Shown here: positions 26,899 through 36,300 of the stretch, piece by piece | Layout of the letters: each line of letters starts with the position of its first letter | How positions within the stretch are numbered: position 1 is the first letter of the stretch | NCBI RefSeq assembly: GCF_001420005.1 | Contig: NZ_LJAK01000008.1 | Span: forward strand, 1 to 64,000 | DNA from: Loktanella sp. 3ANDIMAR09 | GTDB taxonomy: Bacteria > Pseudomonadota > Alphaproteobacteria > Rhodobacterales > Rhodobacteraceae | Direction: 5' to 3' | DNA length: 64,000 nt | Notes under the pieces: generated by a model | Told to the model about the DNA's origin: nothing | Seen by the model: only the letters and a program-made list of their open reading frames with translations | Database searches by the model: none | Program-made: the position numbers and the translations under genes

Positions 26899-27545
26899 CC
26901 TCGCATGACCGACAAGCGGTGTCGCAGCGACGTTTGCAAATGCGCCTCGGCTGATGCACCTGCCGCCTCTGCATCCCCATTGCGGATTGCATCGATGATG
27001 TCCTTATGTTGGCGGCACACGACCGTGATCCGCGCCTCATCGGCCAGCGTTGTCGGGCCCAACAACATAAGGGCGTTGTTCAATGCACGCGCGGATTCCA
27101 ATAGAAACCGGTTGCGCGTGGCAAGGTAGATGCAGCGATGAAACTGTTGGTTGATCGACGCCGCCTGGGCCGGATCAGCCACGGCATTGGCAATTGCCTC
27201 GTTCAATTCTTCCAACTCGTCAATTTCGGCGGCTATCGCATGTTTCGCGGCCATTTCGGCTGCCGTGCGTTCCAGCACCAGACGCATTTCATACAGCTCG
27301 ACTACCTCGGTATGGTTGAGCGCGCGTACGACCGCTCCCAGGCGCGGGCGATGTTCAACAATACCGTCAGATTCGAGCTTGCGCAGGGCTTCACGGACCG
27401 GGGTGCGAGACAACGCCAATCGTGTTGCGACATCCTCCTCGCGCAAACGGTCACCGGGTTGAAATACACCGCCGCGGATGGCCTCGAGCAGGGTCGCATA
27501 GGCCACCTCGCCTTGGGACATTTCGGATTTGTCGGGTGTCTGCAT
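26895..27545 (-). CDS. GntR-family regulator, FadR/FCD subgroup
   Basis: The 216-residue regulator has an N-terminal winged helix (about 8-75, with REEDVATRLALSRTPVREALRKLE) and a C-terminal FCD ligand-binding domain (EMRLVLERTAAEMAAKHA, followed by FHRCIYLATRN with the metal-binding His). FCD domains usually bind organic acids through a metal ion. ATG 27545 was chosen over the in-frame TTG at 27596 because the longer form would place the operator palindrome inside the gene. It likely represses itself, the co-transcribed AbrB gene and the divergent TcuA-like gene through that operator. Confidence 0.92.
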   Translation of the reverse strand: MQTPDKSEMSQGEVAYATLLEAIRGGVFQPGDRLREEDVATRLALSRTPVREALRKLESDGIVEHRPRLGAVVRALNHTEVVELYEMRLVLERTAAEMAAKHAIAAEIDELEELNEAIANAVADPAQAASINQQFHRCIYLATRNRFLLESARALNNALMLLGPTTLADEARITVVCRQHKDIIDAIRNGDAEAAGASAEAHLQTSLRHRLSVMRG

Positions 27546-27560
27546 ATTCAGGCTTTCAAA

Positions 27561-27582
27561 ATTGTATCCGCTTGGATACAAT
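27561..27582. promoter_or_regulatory. GntR operator palindrome in the divergent promoter
   Basis: Perfect 9-bp inverted arms, ATTGTATCC (27561-27569) and GGATACAAT (27574-27582), are separated by GCTT. The site sits centrally in the 62-bp spacer between gntR and the TcuA-like gene. FadR-type regulators bind short spaced palindromes of this size, so this is the likely site of autorepression and co-regulation. Confidence 0.8.
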
Positions 27583-27607
27583 ATGGTGGTAGCCAAGGAA
27601 GCGCATC

Positions 27608-29080
27608 ATGTCAAAGAAGAAAATCATAGTCGTCGGATCAGGAAACGCCGCCCTCTGCGCCGGGATCGCCGCATTGGAACAGGGCGCGGACGTTTTGATG
27701 CTGGAAAAGGCGGATGAGGCGCTGGCGGGCGGCAACACGAAATACACCGCAGGCGCAATGCGGTTTCCGTATGACAGTGGCGAAGACCTCATCCCGCTGT
27801 TGCGCAACCCGGATGATCCGCGACTGCCCGACACCGATTTCGGCAGCTACACGCAGGCCAAAATGACCGAAGACCTGCTCGGGTTTAACGACGGTCGCCC
27901 CCTGTCGCCCGAACAGACGAACTTGGTCACCAAGGGGCTTGAGACGATGCAATGGCTGTCAGGCCACGGCGTCACGTTTGAGCCAATTTACAGCCGCCAG
28001 AGTTTTGAAAAAGACGGCAAGTATGTGTTTTGGGGTGGTCTGACACTGGCGGCCGAAAACGAAGGCGTCGGTCTTTGGGAAATGGAAATGACCGCCTTTC
28101 AAAACCTTGGCGGCACTGTGCGGTATGAAAGTGGCGTCACCAGTTTGATCATGGAAGACGACATTATCAGCGGCGTCATGGTTGGCGAAGAGGCGATCCG
28201 CGCCGATGCCGTGATCCTTGCCTGCGGCGGGTTCGAAGCAAACGGCGACATGCGCACACAATACATCGGACCGAATTGGTCCAAGGCAAAGGTTCGCGGC
28301 ACGCCGCACAACACCGGCGACGGACACAAGATGGCATTTGGCGTTGGTGCGGCTGAATACGGGCTCTATGAGGGGTGCCACGCCACACCGATGGATCTGC
28401 ATATGGCTGATTTCGGCGGCCTCCACTTGCCGCCGGGCGAGCGAAAGAATTACCGAAAGATCAGCTATTTCCTTGGCGTGATGTTAAACGCGAACGGCGA
28501 GCGGTTCGTGGATGAGGGCGAAAACTTTCGCAACTATACCTACGCGCAATTCGGGCGTGCCGTGCTGGAGCAACCAAACCACTTGGCGTGGCAGGTGTTT
28601 GACGCAAAAGTCGACGATCTTCTTTATGCGGAATACCGCTTTCATGATGCTCATTTCGTCGAGGCTGATACGCTTGACGCGCTTTGTGGCAAACTCGACG
28701 GCGTTGATCCGACAGGCGCAAAGGCGACGCTGGATGCCTTCAACGATGCCGTAGATGAAGGCACCCCTTTTGACCCTACGGCACTGGACGGCAAAGCCAC
28801 GCGCGGCCTGCCTTTGCCCAAATCAAACTGGGCGCAGCGCCTCGATACTCCACCGTTTCGTGCCTATCCGGTCACGGGCGGGATCACGTTCACTTATGGC
28901 GGTGTTCAGGTCGCCGAAAACGGTGGTGTCCTGCGCGCTGACGGAACTGTCATCCCCAATCTGTTTGCCTGTGGTGAAATGGTTGGCGGCGTGTTTTACA
29001 ACGGCTATCCCGGCGGCTCGGGGCTGACCTCTGGGGCAGTCTTCGGACGGCGCGCAGGCCGCGGTGCATCAATGGCTTAG
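27608..29080 (+). CDS. tcuA: FAD-dependent tricarballylate dehydrogenase-like protein (TcuA family)
   Basis: The 490-residue flavoprotein has the GSGNAALCAGIAALEQG dinucleotide-binding motif at residues 9-25, the substrate-side motif GGNTKYTAGAMRFPY, and a C-terminal FAD segment (GEMVGGVFYNGYPGGSGLTSG). This is the fumarate reductase/succinate dehydrogenase flavoprotein fold. The N-terminal half strongly recalls TcuA, which oxidises tricarballylate to cis-aconitate in Salmonella. No TcuB-like iron-sulfur/heme partner is visible nearby, so the electron acceptor is unknown. AAGGAA 7 nt before ATG 27608 supports the start. The GntR operator lies just upstream. Confidence 0.82.
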   Translation: MSKKKIIVVGSGNAALCAGIAALEQGADVLMLEKADEALAGGNTKYTAGAMRFPYDSGEDLIPLLRNPDDPRLPDTDFGSYTQAKMTEDLLGFNDGRPLSPEQTNLVTKGLETMQWLSGHGVTFEPIYSRQSFEKDGKYVFWGGLTLAAENEGVGLWEMEMTAFQNLGGTVRYESGVTSLIMEDDIISGVMVGEEAIRADAVILACGGFEANGDMRTQYIGPNWSKAKVRGTPHNTGDGHKMAFGVGAAEYGLYEGCHATPMDLHMADFGGLHLPPGERKNYRKISYFLGVMLNANGERFVDEGENFRNYTYAQFGRAVLEQPNHLAWQVFDAKVDDLLYAEYRFHDAHFVEADTLDALCGKLDGVDPTGAKATLDAFNDAVDEGTPFDPTALDGKATRGLPLPKSNWAQRLDTPPFRAYPVTGGITFTYGGVQVAENGGVLRADGTVIPNLFACGEMVGGVFYNGYPGGSGLTSGAVFGRRAGRGASMA

Positions 29081-29542
29081 GTGCAATTGCAAAAGTCGGA
29101 TTCCTCCTGCGTCCTGTTTGTTACGCTTGGGCAGAACTAAATGGCAGTTTGTTGATGCGCGACTTTAGACCCTGTAAATGGCTGGTTTGGTGAGATCGCC
29201 CGCGCTGCAAAAAGCGCACTGTCGCACATTAAAGGAAATGCTGCGTCAGCATTGGCCGCATCTGCATAAGTCCACTTTGTCCCGCCTTGCGGTCATCTGA
29301 CATCCTGGAATGCAGCAATCCCGACCAAGGTCCGCTATGCGGACTGCGGACGCAGCATTGCGACGGTGAGGCGAAGGGCAGGTTTGGGCCGAGACCGACG
29401 CTCTTGCACAGAGGGGGGAGGCCACCATCTGTCATGCGCCAATTGGTGCGGAAAACGATTTGAGTTCGACGGGCTACTATATTTGTCAGTTTGACTGAGA
29501 AGCACCGCCTTGCTGGAACTGCGGCGATGCTTCTCGGCTTGA
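29081..29542. other. Non-coding spacer between convergent genes
   Basis: These 462 bp between the TcuA-like gene and the MDR oxidoreductase contain no convincing gene. Short open frames lack ribosome sites and domain-like sequence. I see no clear terminator hairpin or RNA gene. It may be decayed DNA or one edge of an older island. Confidence 0.4.
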
Positions 29543-30655
29543 TTACCCCCACGGGGTGACGAGGTACTTCTCACCGGTGCGCATCGTGCGGTAGTCCATG
29601 ACGGCCTCCTTCGTCAGCATCTCGTCGAGTGTGACGTGCGCCTTGTAATGGCTGGCGAAGGTCGTTGTGAGGTTGTCGCGCACACGTTGGCGCATACGCC
29701 CCATTGTCTCTTGCCCGGCCGATTGAAGGAAGGGGAACAGCAGCCAACCCGACAAGGTCCAGCCGAAGCCGTAGCTTGGCGTCAGCACAGTCGCGCCGGT
29801 GTCGAGGCGGCCGTAGATGAACATGCGTTTCTGCTGGTTCGAGCCGTAGCGAGAATATTCGCTCATCCGTTCGACCGCGACACGCTCCATGGCCCTGAAC
29901 GCTGTATCGACGAGCTTTCCACCGCCCACGGGATCGAACCCGTAGAAGGCACCCGTGTCGCGGATGCCGGCGATCAGCTGGTCCATGAAGTCGTCGTCGG
30001 AGGAATTGGCCACGTGCTTTGCGCCAATATCCTTCAGCAGGTCGACCTGTTCGTCCTTGCGGACGATGTTCACGAGGCCGATTCCGTCCTCCTGGCAGAT
30101 CCGGGTCAGCATCTGGCCAAGGTTGGAGGCACCGACAGTGTGCAGTATGGCGTTCTGCCCGTCCGCCTTGGCGTTCTCGACAAAGCCCAGTGCGGTCATC
30201 GGGTTGACGAAAGCGCTCGCCCCTTCTTCCGCCGAATGTTCGCCCAGAGGCAGGCACATTCCGGCATCGGCGATGCAATACTGGCTATAGGCATTGCCCG
30301 GAACACATGAGACGCGCTGCCCCATCAGGGCTTGCGCTGCGTCGCTGTCGCCGGCGGCGATCACCGTGCCAGCGCCCTCATTGCCGGCAGGCAGCTTCAA
30401 GCCATGACGGGCCTTCGACGCCGCGTTGACGTTCTCCGGCATTTTCGCGACGAACTTGCCGGGCGTGTACGTTGCATTCTCCATGTCCGCGCCACCGACG
30501 AGGATCGCAAGGTCGGACGGGTTGATCGGGGCGGCTTCCATGCGCACCAGCACCTGGTTGCCGGTCGGTTCGTCGAAGGTCACGTCCTCCAGCGCGACAG
30601 TCAACGTTCCGTCCGCCTCCAGCGTGGTGAAGAGTTGTTTTCCGGTCGTGGCCAT
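29543..30655 (-). CDS. Zinc-binding-dehydrogenase-fold MDR oxidoreductase
   Basis: The 370-residue protein has the medium-chain dehydrogenase/reductase fold. The GroES-like part carries VRMEAAPINPSDLAIL and LPAGNEGAGTVIAAG. The nucleotide-binding part has LHTVGASNLGQMLTRICQ, where the usual GxGxxG is relaxed to GASNLG. The Cys/His ligands of the catalytic zinc are not evident, so it is more like quinone reductases or enoyl reductases than zinc alcohol dehydrogenases. It appears to be a single gene. It lies between the TcuA-like gene and the integrase remnant, so it could belong to an older island. Its substrate is unknown. Confidence 0.85.
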   Translation of the reverse strand: MATTGKQLFTTLEADGTLTVALEDVTFDEPTGNQVLVRMEAAPINPSDLAILVGGADMENATYTPGKFVAKMPENVNAASKARHGLKLPAGNEGAGTVIAAGDSDAAQALMGQRVSCVPGNAYSQYCIADAGMCLPLGEHSAEEGASAFVNPMTALGFVENAKADGQNAILHTVGASNLGQMLTRICQEDGIGLVNIVRKDEQVDLLKDIGAKHVANSSDDDFMDQLIAGIRDTGAFYGFDPVGGGKLVDTAFRAMERVAVERMSEYSRYGSNQQKRMFIYGRLDTGATVLTPSYGFGWTLSGWLLFPFLQSAGQETMGRMRQRVRDNLTTTFASHYKAHVTLDEMLTKEAVMDYRTMRTGEKYLVTPWG

Positions 30656-30811
30656 GGCGGGGTCCTTTGCTTGATCCGTTTAGGGTATAACTAAGCCAAG
30701 TGGTTCAAATGTCATGGAGCACGGTCAGAGCGTCACGTGAGGTCAGGGAGAGGTTCGCGTGGCGGAAGGTCGAATTGGCGCGATCGGAAAACAGGGCCGC
30801 CTGCGTCAAGA

Positions 30812-31714
30812 TTAGCGCGCCTGCTGCGCGCGCAACGCGTCGATCGTCAGCGGTTCCCGGATTTCGTCGACGCCGGGGGTGAAGCGCCCCTCGCGCCTGT
30901 CCGGGCTGATCCGGATCGCAGGGGCAGGTTCGAGCGATCGTGTCGGAACCTGCTGCGGCATCACCGCGACCGGGGATGTGGCGGGGGTGGCGGGTGTCGG
31001 GGTCACGGTTTCGGTCAGGACTTCACGCGCCGCGACAGGGGGCGGTGCTTCTCTGCGGCTGACGAGCGTCTTTGCAAGATCGGCATAGACCTGCGCGCGC
31101 AGGTCCCGACAATCCTGTTCGGCGCCCAGGGCCGCGAGCCGTGCGTGAAGGTATGCCTCGATGATCTGATATTCGTGCTCGCGCGACGCAGCCTTGACGC
31201 CGGTGGCGTTCTCGAAGTCGCGGATCACGCGCCGGCGCTGATCCTGGTCGCGCAATCCGCGGACATCGTTCGCATAAAGGGTCACGGCACCCTGCACTTC
31301 GTCCGCGGTCCACGACGGATTGATCCGCGCCGGTTCGAGCGCGGACGCGATGCCGTCTTCGGCCTATGCCCGCAGGACCGCACGCTGCACGCGATGGGTT
31401 GCGTGGGGCGCGTTCTTCCGCCCGGACATCCGTTCAATCCGCAACGCGCGGCGGAGGTCGTCGATGATCACCTGCATCCGCGTCTGGATGTAGGATGCGA
31501 TCAGCTCTTCCGTCAGCGGGTCGATCAGGAAGGAGAAGGCGTTCAGCATGGCGTCGAACTCTGTCGTCAGTGTTCTGGACCAGGTATGCGCCGCTTTTTC
31601 ATCTGTCGTCCTCAAGGCGACCTGAACGGGGTGGATAGATGTAGATAACCCTGAGACGCGGCGCCAGAAGTGGAAATGGCGGCGCGGCCGGTAGAGGTGA
31701 GTAGGCTGTGGCAT
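30812..31714 (-). pseudogene. Tyrosine integrase remnant (5' third, nonsense-broken)
   Basis: This is a diverged copy of the N-terminal third of the integrase at 51367-53445. Translation from ATG 31714 runs for 116 codons and meets an in-frame TAG (31364-31366) where the intact copy reads through. The same frame then continues as homologous sequence to about 30818, where similarity stops abruptly inside the hinge region (DALRAQQA). The catalytic domain is therefore deleted. The upstream DNA up to the att repeat at 31860 is also homologous to that of the intact copy. It marks an earlier island inserted at the same tRNA-Asn. Confidence 0.9.
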
Positions 31715-31859
31715 GTTGCCCTCCTGAAGAGGTACCCGAACCTGCCATGTTCAACCTGCGCGATGCCTGTGTGACACCTGAGTGGAACATCGGCGGGTTG
31801 AGCTGCAAAAAACATCGAAGTTAAACTCCGAAAATGAGCCTTTCCAAAACCTTGAGGAG

Positions 31860-31884
31860 GAATTGGCTCCGACGGTAGGGATCG
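31860..31884. repeat. Left attachment site (attL) direct repeat
   Basis: The 25 bp beginning GAATTGGCTCC and ending GGGATCG are identical to 53592-53616. They reproduce the 3' end of the tRNA-Asn gene (3' T-arm, acceptor strand and CCA). To the right of the repeat the sequence diverges from the tRNA, as expected for an island boundary. Confidence 0.9.
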
Positions 31885-31971
31885 GAGGTAAAATTTACCC
31901 GATTTAGTAGGTGTCTGAAAAGTAACGGTTTTTATGGTTGGTCTTGGTGCCCTGAGTGTCCTTTGTGAAAC

Positions 31972-31994
31972 CTGTGTGCAACCGAAGTGCAACC
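31972..31994. repeat. GTGCAACC repeats near attL (putative integrase arm sites)
   Basis: Two copies of GTGCAACC (31977-31984 and 31988-31995 approximately) lie about 100 bp inside the left att repeat. The same word recurs near the right end at 53479-53520. Spaced short repeats at both ends of an element are typical arm-type sites for tyrosine integrases. Confidence 0.5.
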
Positions 31995-32791
31995 GGCTGG
32001 TCGGGAGATGATGGCATTGTCGGGTCATCTTGTCATCAGACTTCGCGGATTTGAATTCCGCGGTCAGTAGTCATCCATCTCCCGCAGGCGCCATATTGCT
32101 CGTTGGGATCGTGGGCAGCCGGTCGCACGACAGACAACGCAGAAGTTCCTGTATTTGCTAGCACTAGCTTTGCTGGTGGATCGAGCCAAGATGGGCTCGG
32201 TCAAATTTGACGACTGCCAGCTCGGGGTCTATGGCCTGATACCTTCTCGGTTTGGCGCTGAAACGGCTTGAGCCACTGGCGTGGTTTCGTGCGATATCGA
32301 TATCGATATTGATATCGAGATACGCATTATCGAGAAGGCTGCCGGAGCGCCTCGTGAAAGTGCGGGCGCGGGAGGTGGGTCTGATATCGATATCGATATC
32401 GCTCCAGGTCAGTTTCTCATTTACACCCTCGTGCGTTTCCTAGCCGCGACGCGAAAGGAGCGTCCATCGCCGGATAGCGTGCCTAGCCTTCCATCCAGAA
32501 GAAGTGCCAGGATTTCGGCAAGGACAACCTCATGCCAGAGGCTGCGACACTGGAAAGTAGGAGGTCTGATTCGCTGGATGCTGTAAGTCCAGAGTTCAGC
32601 GATCTTGTAACCATGACAGCGAAGAGGAAACACAGGCTCGTCGAAAAGCCTTGGCTGAGGACCTGTCAAACTGTTTTCTACGTCGCACCGGTTTTCTTTC
32701 ATCAACTTCGCAAAAGAAACGATCCCGCCGTACCTGGTCAAATCCTTGGTTTATGACGAAGGTATAGGACCTGACCTGACGGAGAGCGATA
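31995..32791. other. Gene-poor left end of the island
   Basis: These 800 bp hold no convincing gene. They contain a short inverted repeat (CGCGGA and TCCGCG around 32045-32063) and two blocks of GATATC repeats. A stretch from about 32420 to 32740 is open on the minus strand (about 106 codons, start near 32741) but lacks recognisable domain or ribosome site, and looks like decayed coding DNA. Confidence 0.45.
32293..32400. repeat. Two clusters of tandem GATATC palindromic hexamers
   Basis: The left block (32293-32318) has four GATATC/GATATT units and the right block (32383-32400) three perfect GATATC units, separated by 64 bp. Each hexamer is self-complementary, so each block is both a direct and an inverted repeat. 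This could be a protein-binding array near the island end. Function is unknown. Confidence 0.7.
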
Positions 32792-33382
32792 TTGCCCGAC
32801 TACTATGACCAACAGGCGACAACGTTCATCGCGACCACGCGCGATGTCGACATGTCGCATGCAAGGCAACGGTTCTTATCGGTTGTACCTCCGCGGGCGG
32901 ATGGTGCAACACGTATACTTGACGCTGGGTCGGGGGCAGGGCGCGACGCGTTGTCTTTCCGCGTCCTGGGCTACGATGTGGAGGCTTTCGATGCATCGTC
33001 TGCGATGGTTGCTGCCACGCAATCTCATGCGTCGGTCCCGGCACGACAGATGAGGTTCGAAGATTTTGCATGGAAGCATCCGTTTGAGGGGATCTGGGCA
33101 TGCGCGTCTTTGCTGCATGTGTCTGAGGCTGACTTGCCAAAGGTCATCGCCCGCCTTGCCGCCCATCTTGTTACAGGCGGCGCGCTTTATACGTCCTTCA
33201 AACGCGGTACTGGCGAGCGGGTGAAAGACGGACGCCGGTTTACTGACATGACGACAAAAACTCTAGGAGCATTTCTCGAAGAATGCGGCGAGTTCAGCCA
33301 ACCTGACGTTTGGGAAAGCGACGATTGTCGCCCGGGTCGCGCGGCGGAAGTGTGGGTAAATGCAGTGGTGAAAAAGGCGTGA
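32792..33382 (+). CDS. SAM-dependent class I methyltransferase
   Basis: The 196-residue enzyme has the SAM-binding motif I (ILDAGSGAGRDALSF, about 41-55), an acidic loop after strand 2 (VEAFDASSAMV) and the motif around RFEDFAW and GIWACASLLHV. This is the small-molecule/TehB-like methyltransferase pattern. DNA methyltransferase motifs such as DPPY or PCQ are absent. TTG 32792 with GGAGAG 5 nt upstream is the start. Its stop overlaps the GTG start of the following helicase gene (GTGA), so the two are co-translated. The substrate is unknown. Confidence 0.88.
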   Translation: MPDYYDQQATTFIATTRDVDMSHARQRFLSVVPPRADGATRILDAGSGAGRDALSFRVLGYDVEAFDASSAMVAATQSHASVPARQMRFEDFAWKHPFEGIWACASLLHVSEADLPKVIARLAAHLVTGGALYTSFKRGTGERVKDGRRFTDMTTKTLGAFLEECGEFSQPDVWESDDCRPGRAAEVWVNAVVKKA

Positions 33383-36300
33383 CCGGCGGATCGGGCGTCC
33401 CTGCTGCGGTGGCAAGCACTCCTGCCTGCACTGTTTGCGATGCCGCCGCCAGCGCCATCGTGGAATGTGACGCCGAGACCATCTTAATCCGCCACGGCGC
33501 GGGTCTCGCCCTCGCACCCCGTCGTCACTTGGCGCGCTGGCGGGACCTTTCCTCCGCAGAGCAAGCGGCCCTCGCCGCCAGGATTGGAGCGGCGCAAGCC
33601 CTCCTCGAGACCGAGGGCACGACCGCGCGGGTGACGCTTGTCGAGACTGGTGGCCATGTCCACCTGCGCCTCGATCCACCATTGGCGGCACCCGGCCTCT
33701 TGCCGGGCATGCCGCACGACCGGCCGCTGATCTCGGGCGGCGAAGATGCGCTCCATGCTCATTTGCGCCCCTTGATCGACCGGGCGCGTGCCGTTGATCT
33801 GTCGGTGTCCTTTCTGATGACCTCCGGCGTGCGTCTGGTCCTGCCGCATCTGCGCGACCTGCTGGATCGGGGAGGCGAGCTGCGGCTGTTGACTGGCGAC
33901 TATCTGGGCGTGACGGAACCGGCGGCGCTACGACTGATTGCCGACCTTGAGGGCGCACGCAGACTGCATGTGTTTCAGGCTGCGCAGATCCCGTTTCACC
34001 CCAAGGCCTGGATGTTCACATTTGCGGGCGACGGCGGAGCGCTGATCGTCGGATCGTCGAACCTATCCCGGTCGGCGCTGACAGACGGCATCGAATGGAA
34101 CCTACGTCATGTCGATCCGGTCGATCCTGCGCCGCTTCTGGCCGCCCGCGAGGCCTTCGAGGCGCTGCTCGCCCGGCCCGAGGTCACAGAGCTGACGCCC
34201 GCCTGGATCGACGCTTACGAGGCGCGTCGCATCGCACCCCTGCCCACGGCCAGCGGCGCACCGGTGGAAGCCCCGGAAACCGCTCCCACCCCGCATGAAG
34301 TTCAGGCGGAGGCGCTGGCGGCCCTGCGCGCGACCCGGGCGAAGGGTTATGGTGCCGGGCTTGTGGTTTTGGCCACGGGCCTTGGCAAGACATTCCTCGC
34401 GGCCTTCGACAGCGCGGATGCGGCCCGCGTCCTGTTCGTCGCGCATCGCGAGGAAATCCTGACCCAAGCCATGGCCGCCTTCCGCGCTGTCCGGCCTCGC
34501 GCCCGGCTTGGGCGCTACTCAGGTGAGGAAAAGGACGCCGAGGCTGACATCGTCTTCGCCTCTGTCCAGACTCTCGCGCGAAATGCGCATCTGACCCGGT
34601 TCGATCCGCGGGCGTTCGATTACATCGTCGTCGACGAATTTCACCATGCGGCCGCTGCCACCTATCGGCAGATCATCGACCATTTCCAGCCCGGTTTCCT
34701 GCTGGGCCTGACCGCCACGCCCGACCGCTGTGACGGTGGCGACCTGTTGGGCCTGTGCGAGGAAAACCTCGTCTACGAGTGTGATCTGTGGTCGGGCATC
34801 GACCGAGGACTTCTGGCACCTTTCCACTATTTCGGCGTGCCCGACCCGGTCGAGTACTCCCAGATACCTTGGCGCAGTGGCCGTTTCGACGAGGCAGCCC
34901 TAACCGAAGCCGTCGCGACGCAAGCCCGTGCCGAAAACGCACTTGAGCAACTTGCCAAGCGCGGCGGCAAGAAGGCCATCGGCTTCTGCGTCTCACGCCG
35001 CCATGCCGATTTCATGGCCGATTTCGCACAGGCCCGCGGCCTGCGGGCCGTGGCTGTCCATTCAGGTGATACGTCTGCCCCGCGTGCCAGCGCGCTGACT
35101 GCGCTGGAGGATGGCGACCTCGACATCGTCTTTGCCGTCGACATGTTCAACGAGGGCGTCGATGTCCCCTCCATCGACACGGTGCTGATGCTGCGTCCGA
35201 CCGAGAGTCCGGTCATCTGGCTGCAGCAACTGGGCCGGGGCCTGCGACGGTCGGCGGAGAAATCGCATCTGGCGGTGATCGACTATATCGGGAACCACCG
35301 GACTTTCCTGACCAAGTTCCGGACCTTGCTGAAAGTAGGCGCGGGCGACGGTGCGCTGCGGCTGGCACTCGAGCGGCTGACCGACCATCTGATCCAGTTC
35401 CCGGCAGGATGCGAGGTTACCTATGACCTCCAGGCGCTAGACATCCTGCGATCCCTGATCCGCCAACCGCGCGATGGCGAGGAATTGGCCGCCTTCTACC
35501 GTGATTTCCGTGATCGTCACGGCTCCCGGCCGACAGCCTCCGAGGTGCAGCACGCCGGCTTCAACCCTGGCCGCACGGGCCATGCCGGCTGGCTCGGGTT
35601 CGTCGATGACATGGGCGACATGTCTTCGACGCGACGCGAGGCATGGACCGCGCATCGAGCGCTTCTGGATGAGATCGAGACAACCCGCATGACCCGCAGC
35701 TACAAGATGCTGGTTTTGCGGGCGATGATTGAAGCGGGCACCTTTCCAGGCCGCATCGCGCTGGCCGACCTGGTCGAGCGCGTCGGCCGACTTGCCCGCC
35801 GCAATCCTCAGATCAAGGCGGACCTGAGCGTCGATCCGGATGACGCGGCTCGGCTGCGGACACTTCTGATGCAACAGCCGCTGAAAATCCTGTCCGAAAC
35901 GGACTGGTTCAGGTTGGGGCCTGGCACATTCGAGACGACGTTTGCCGTGACCGAGAACGCGGCACTCGAGGCGCTTGCCTCGGAGCTCGTGGACTGGCGG
36001 CTTCTGCGATACTTGCAGACACGGGAGCTCACCTACGCGATGCCTGAGGGTAGCAGCGTGGCGGAGGCCGCCGAAGATGCGGCACCTGCTCCGGTCGCCC
36101 CGGCGAAGGGGCTGACCCTGTGGAACGAATACCAGCGTGACCAGATCGCACCGCATTTCGGTGCCGTGTTCAACACCGGCGCGTGGAACGCAGGTATCGT
36201 GGTGCTCAAGGGCGTCCGGTCAATGATCCTTCTAGTGACGATGGACAAGGGCAGCATGTCGGTCGGTGGCCACTACGCCGACCGGTTCGCCAGCCCCACG

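Noticed and set aside
32045-32063. Short inverted repeat with arms CGCGGA and TCCGCG
   Set aside because: A 6-bp arm with a 7-nt loop and no T tract is expected by chance in GC-rich DNA.
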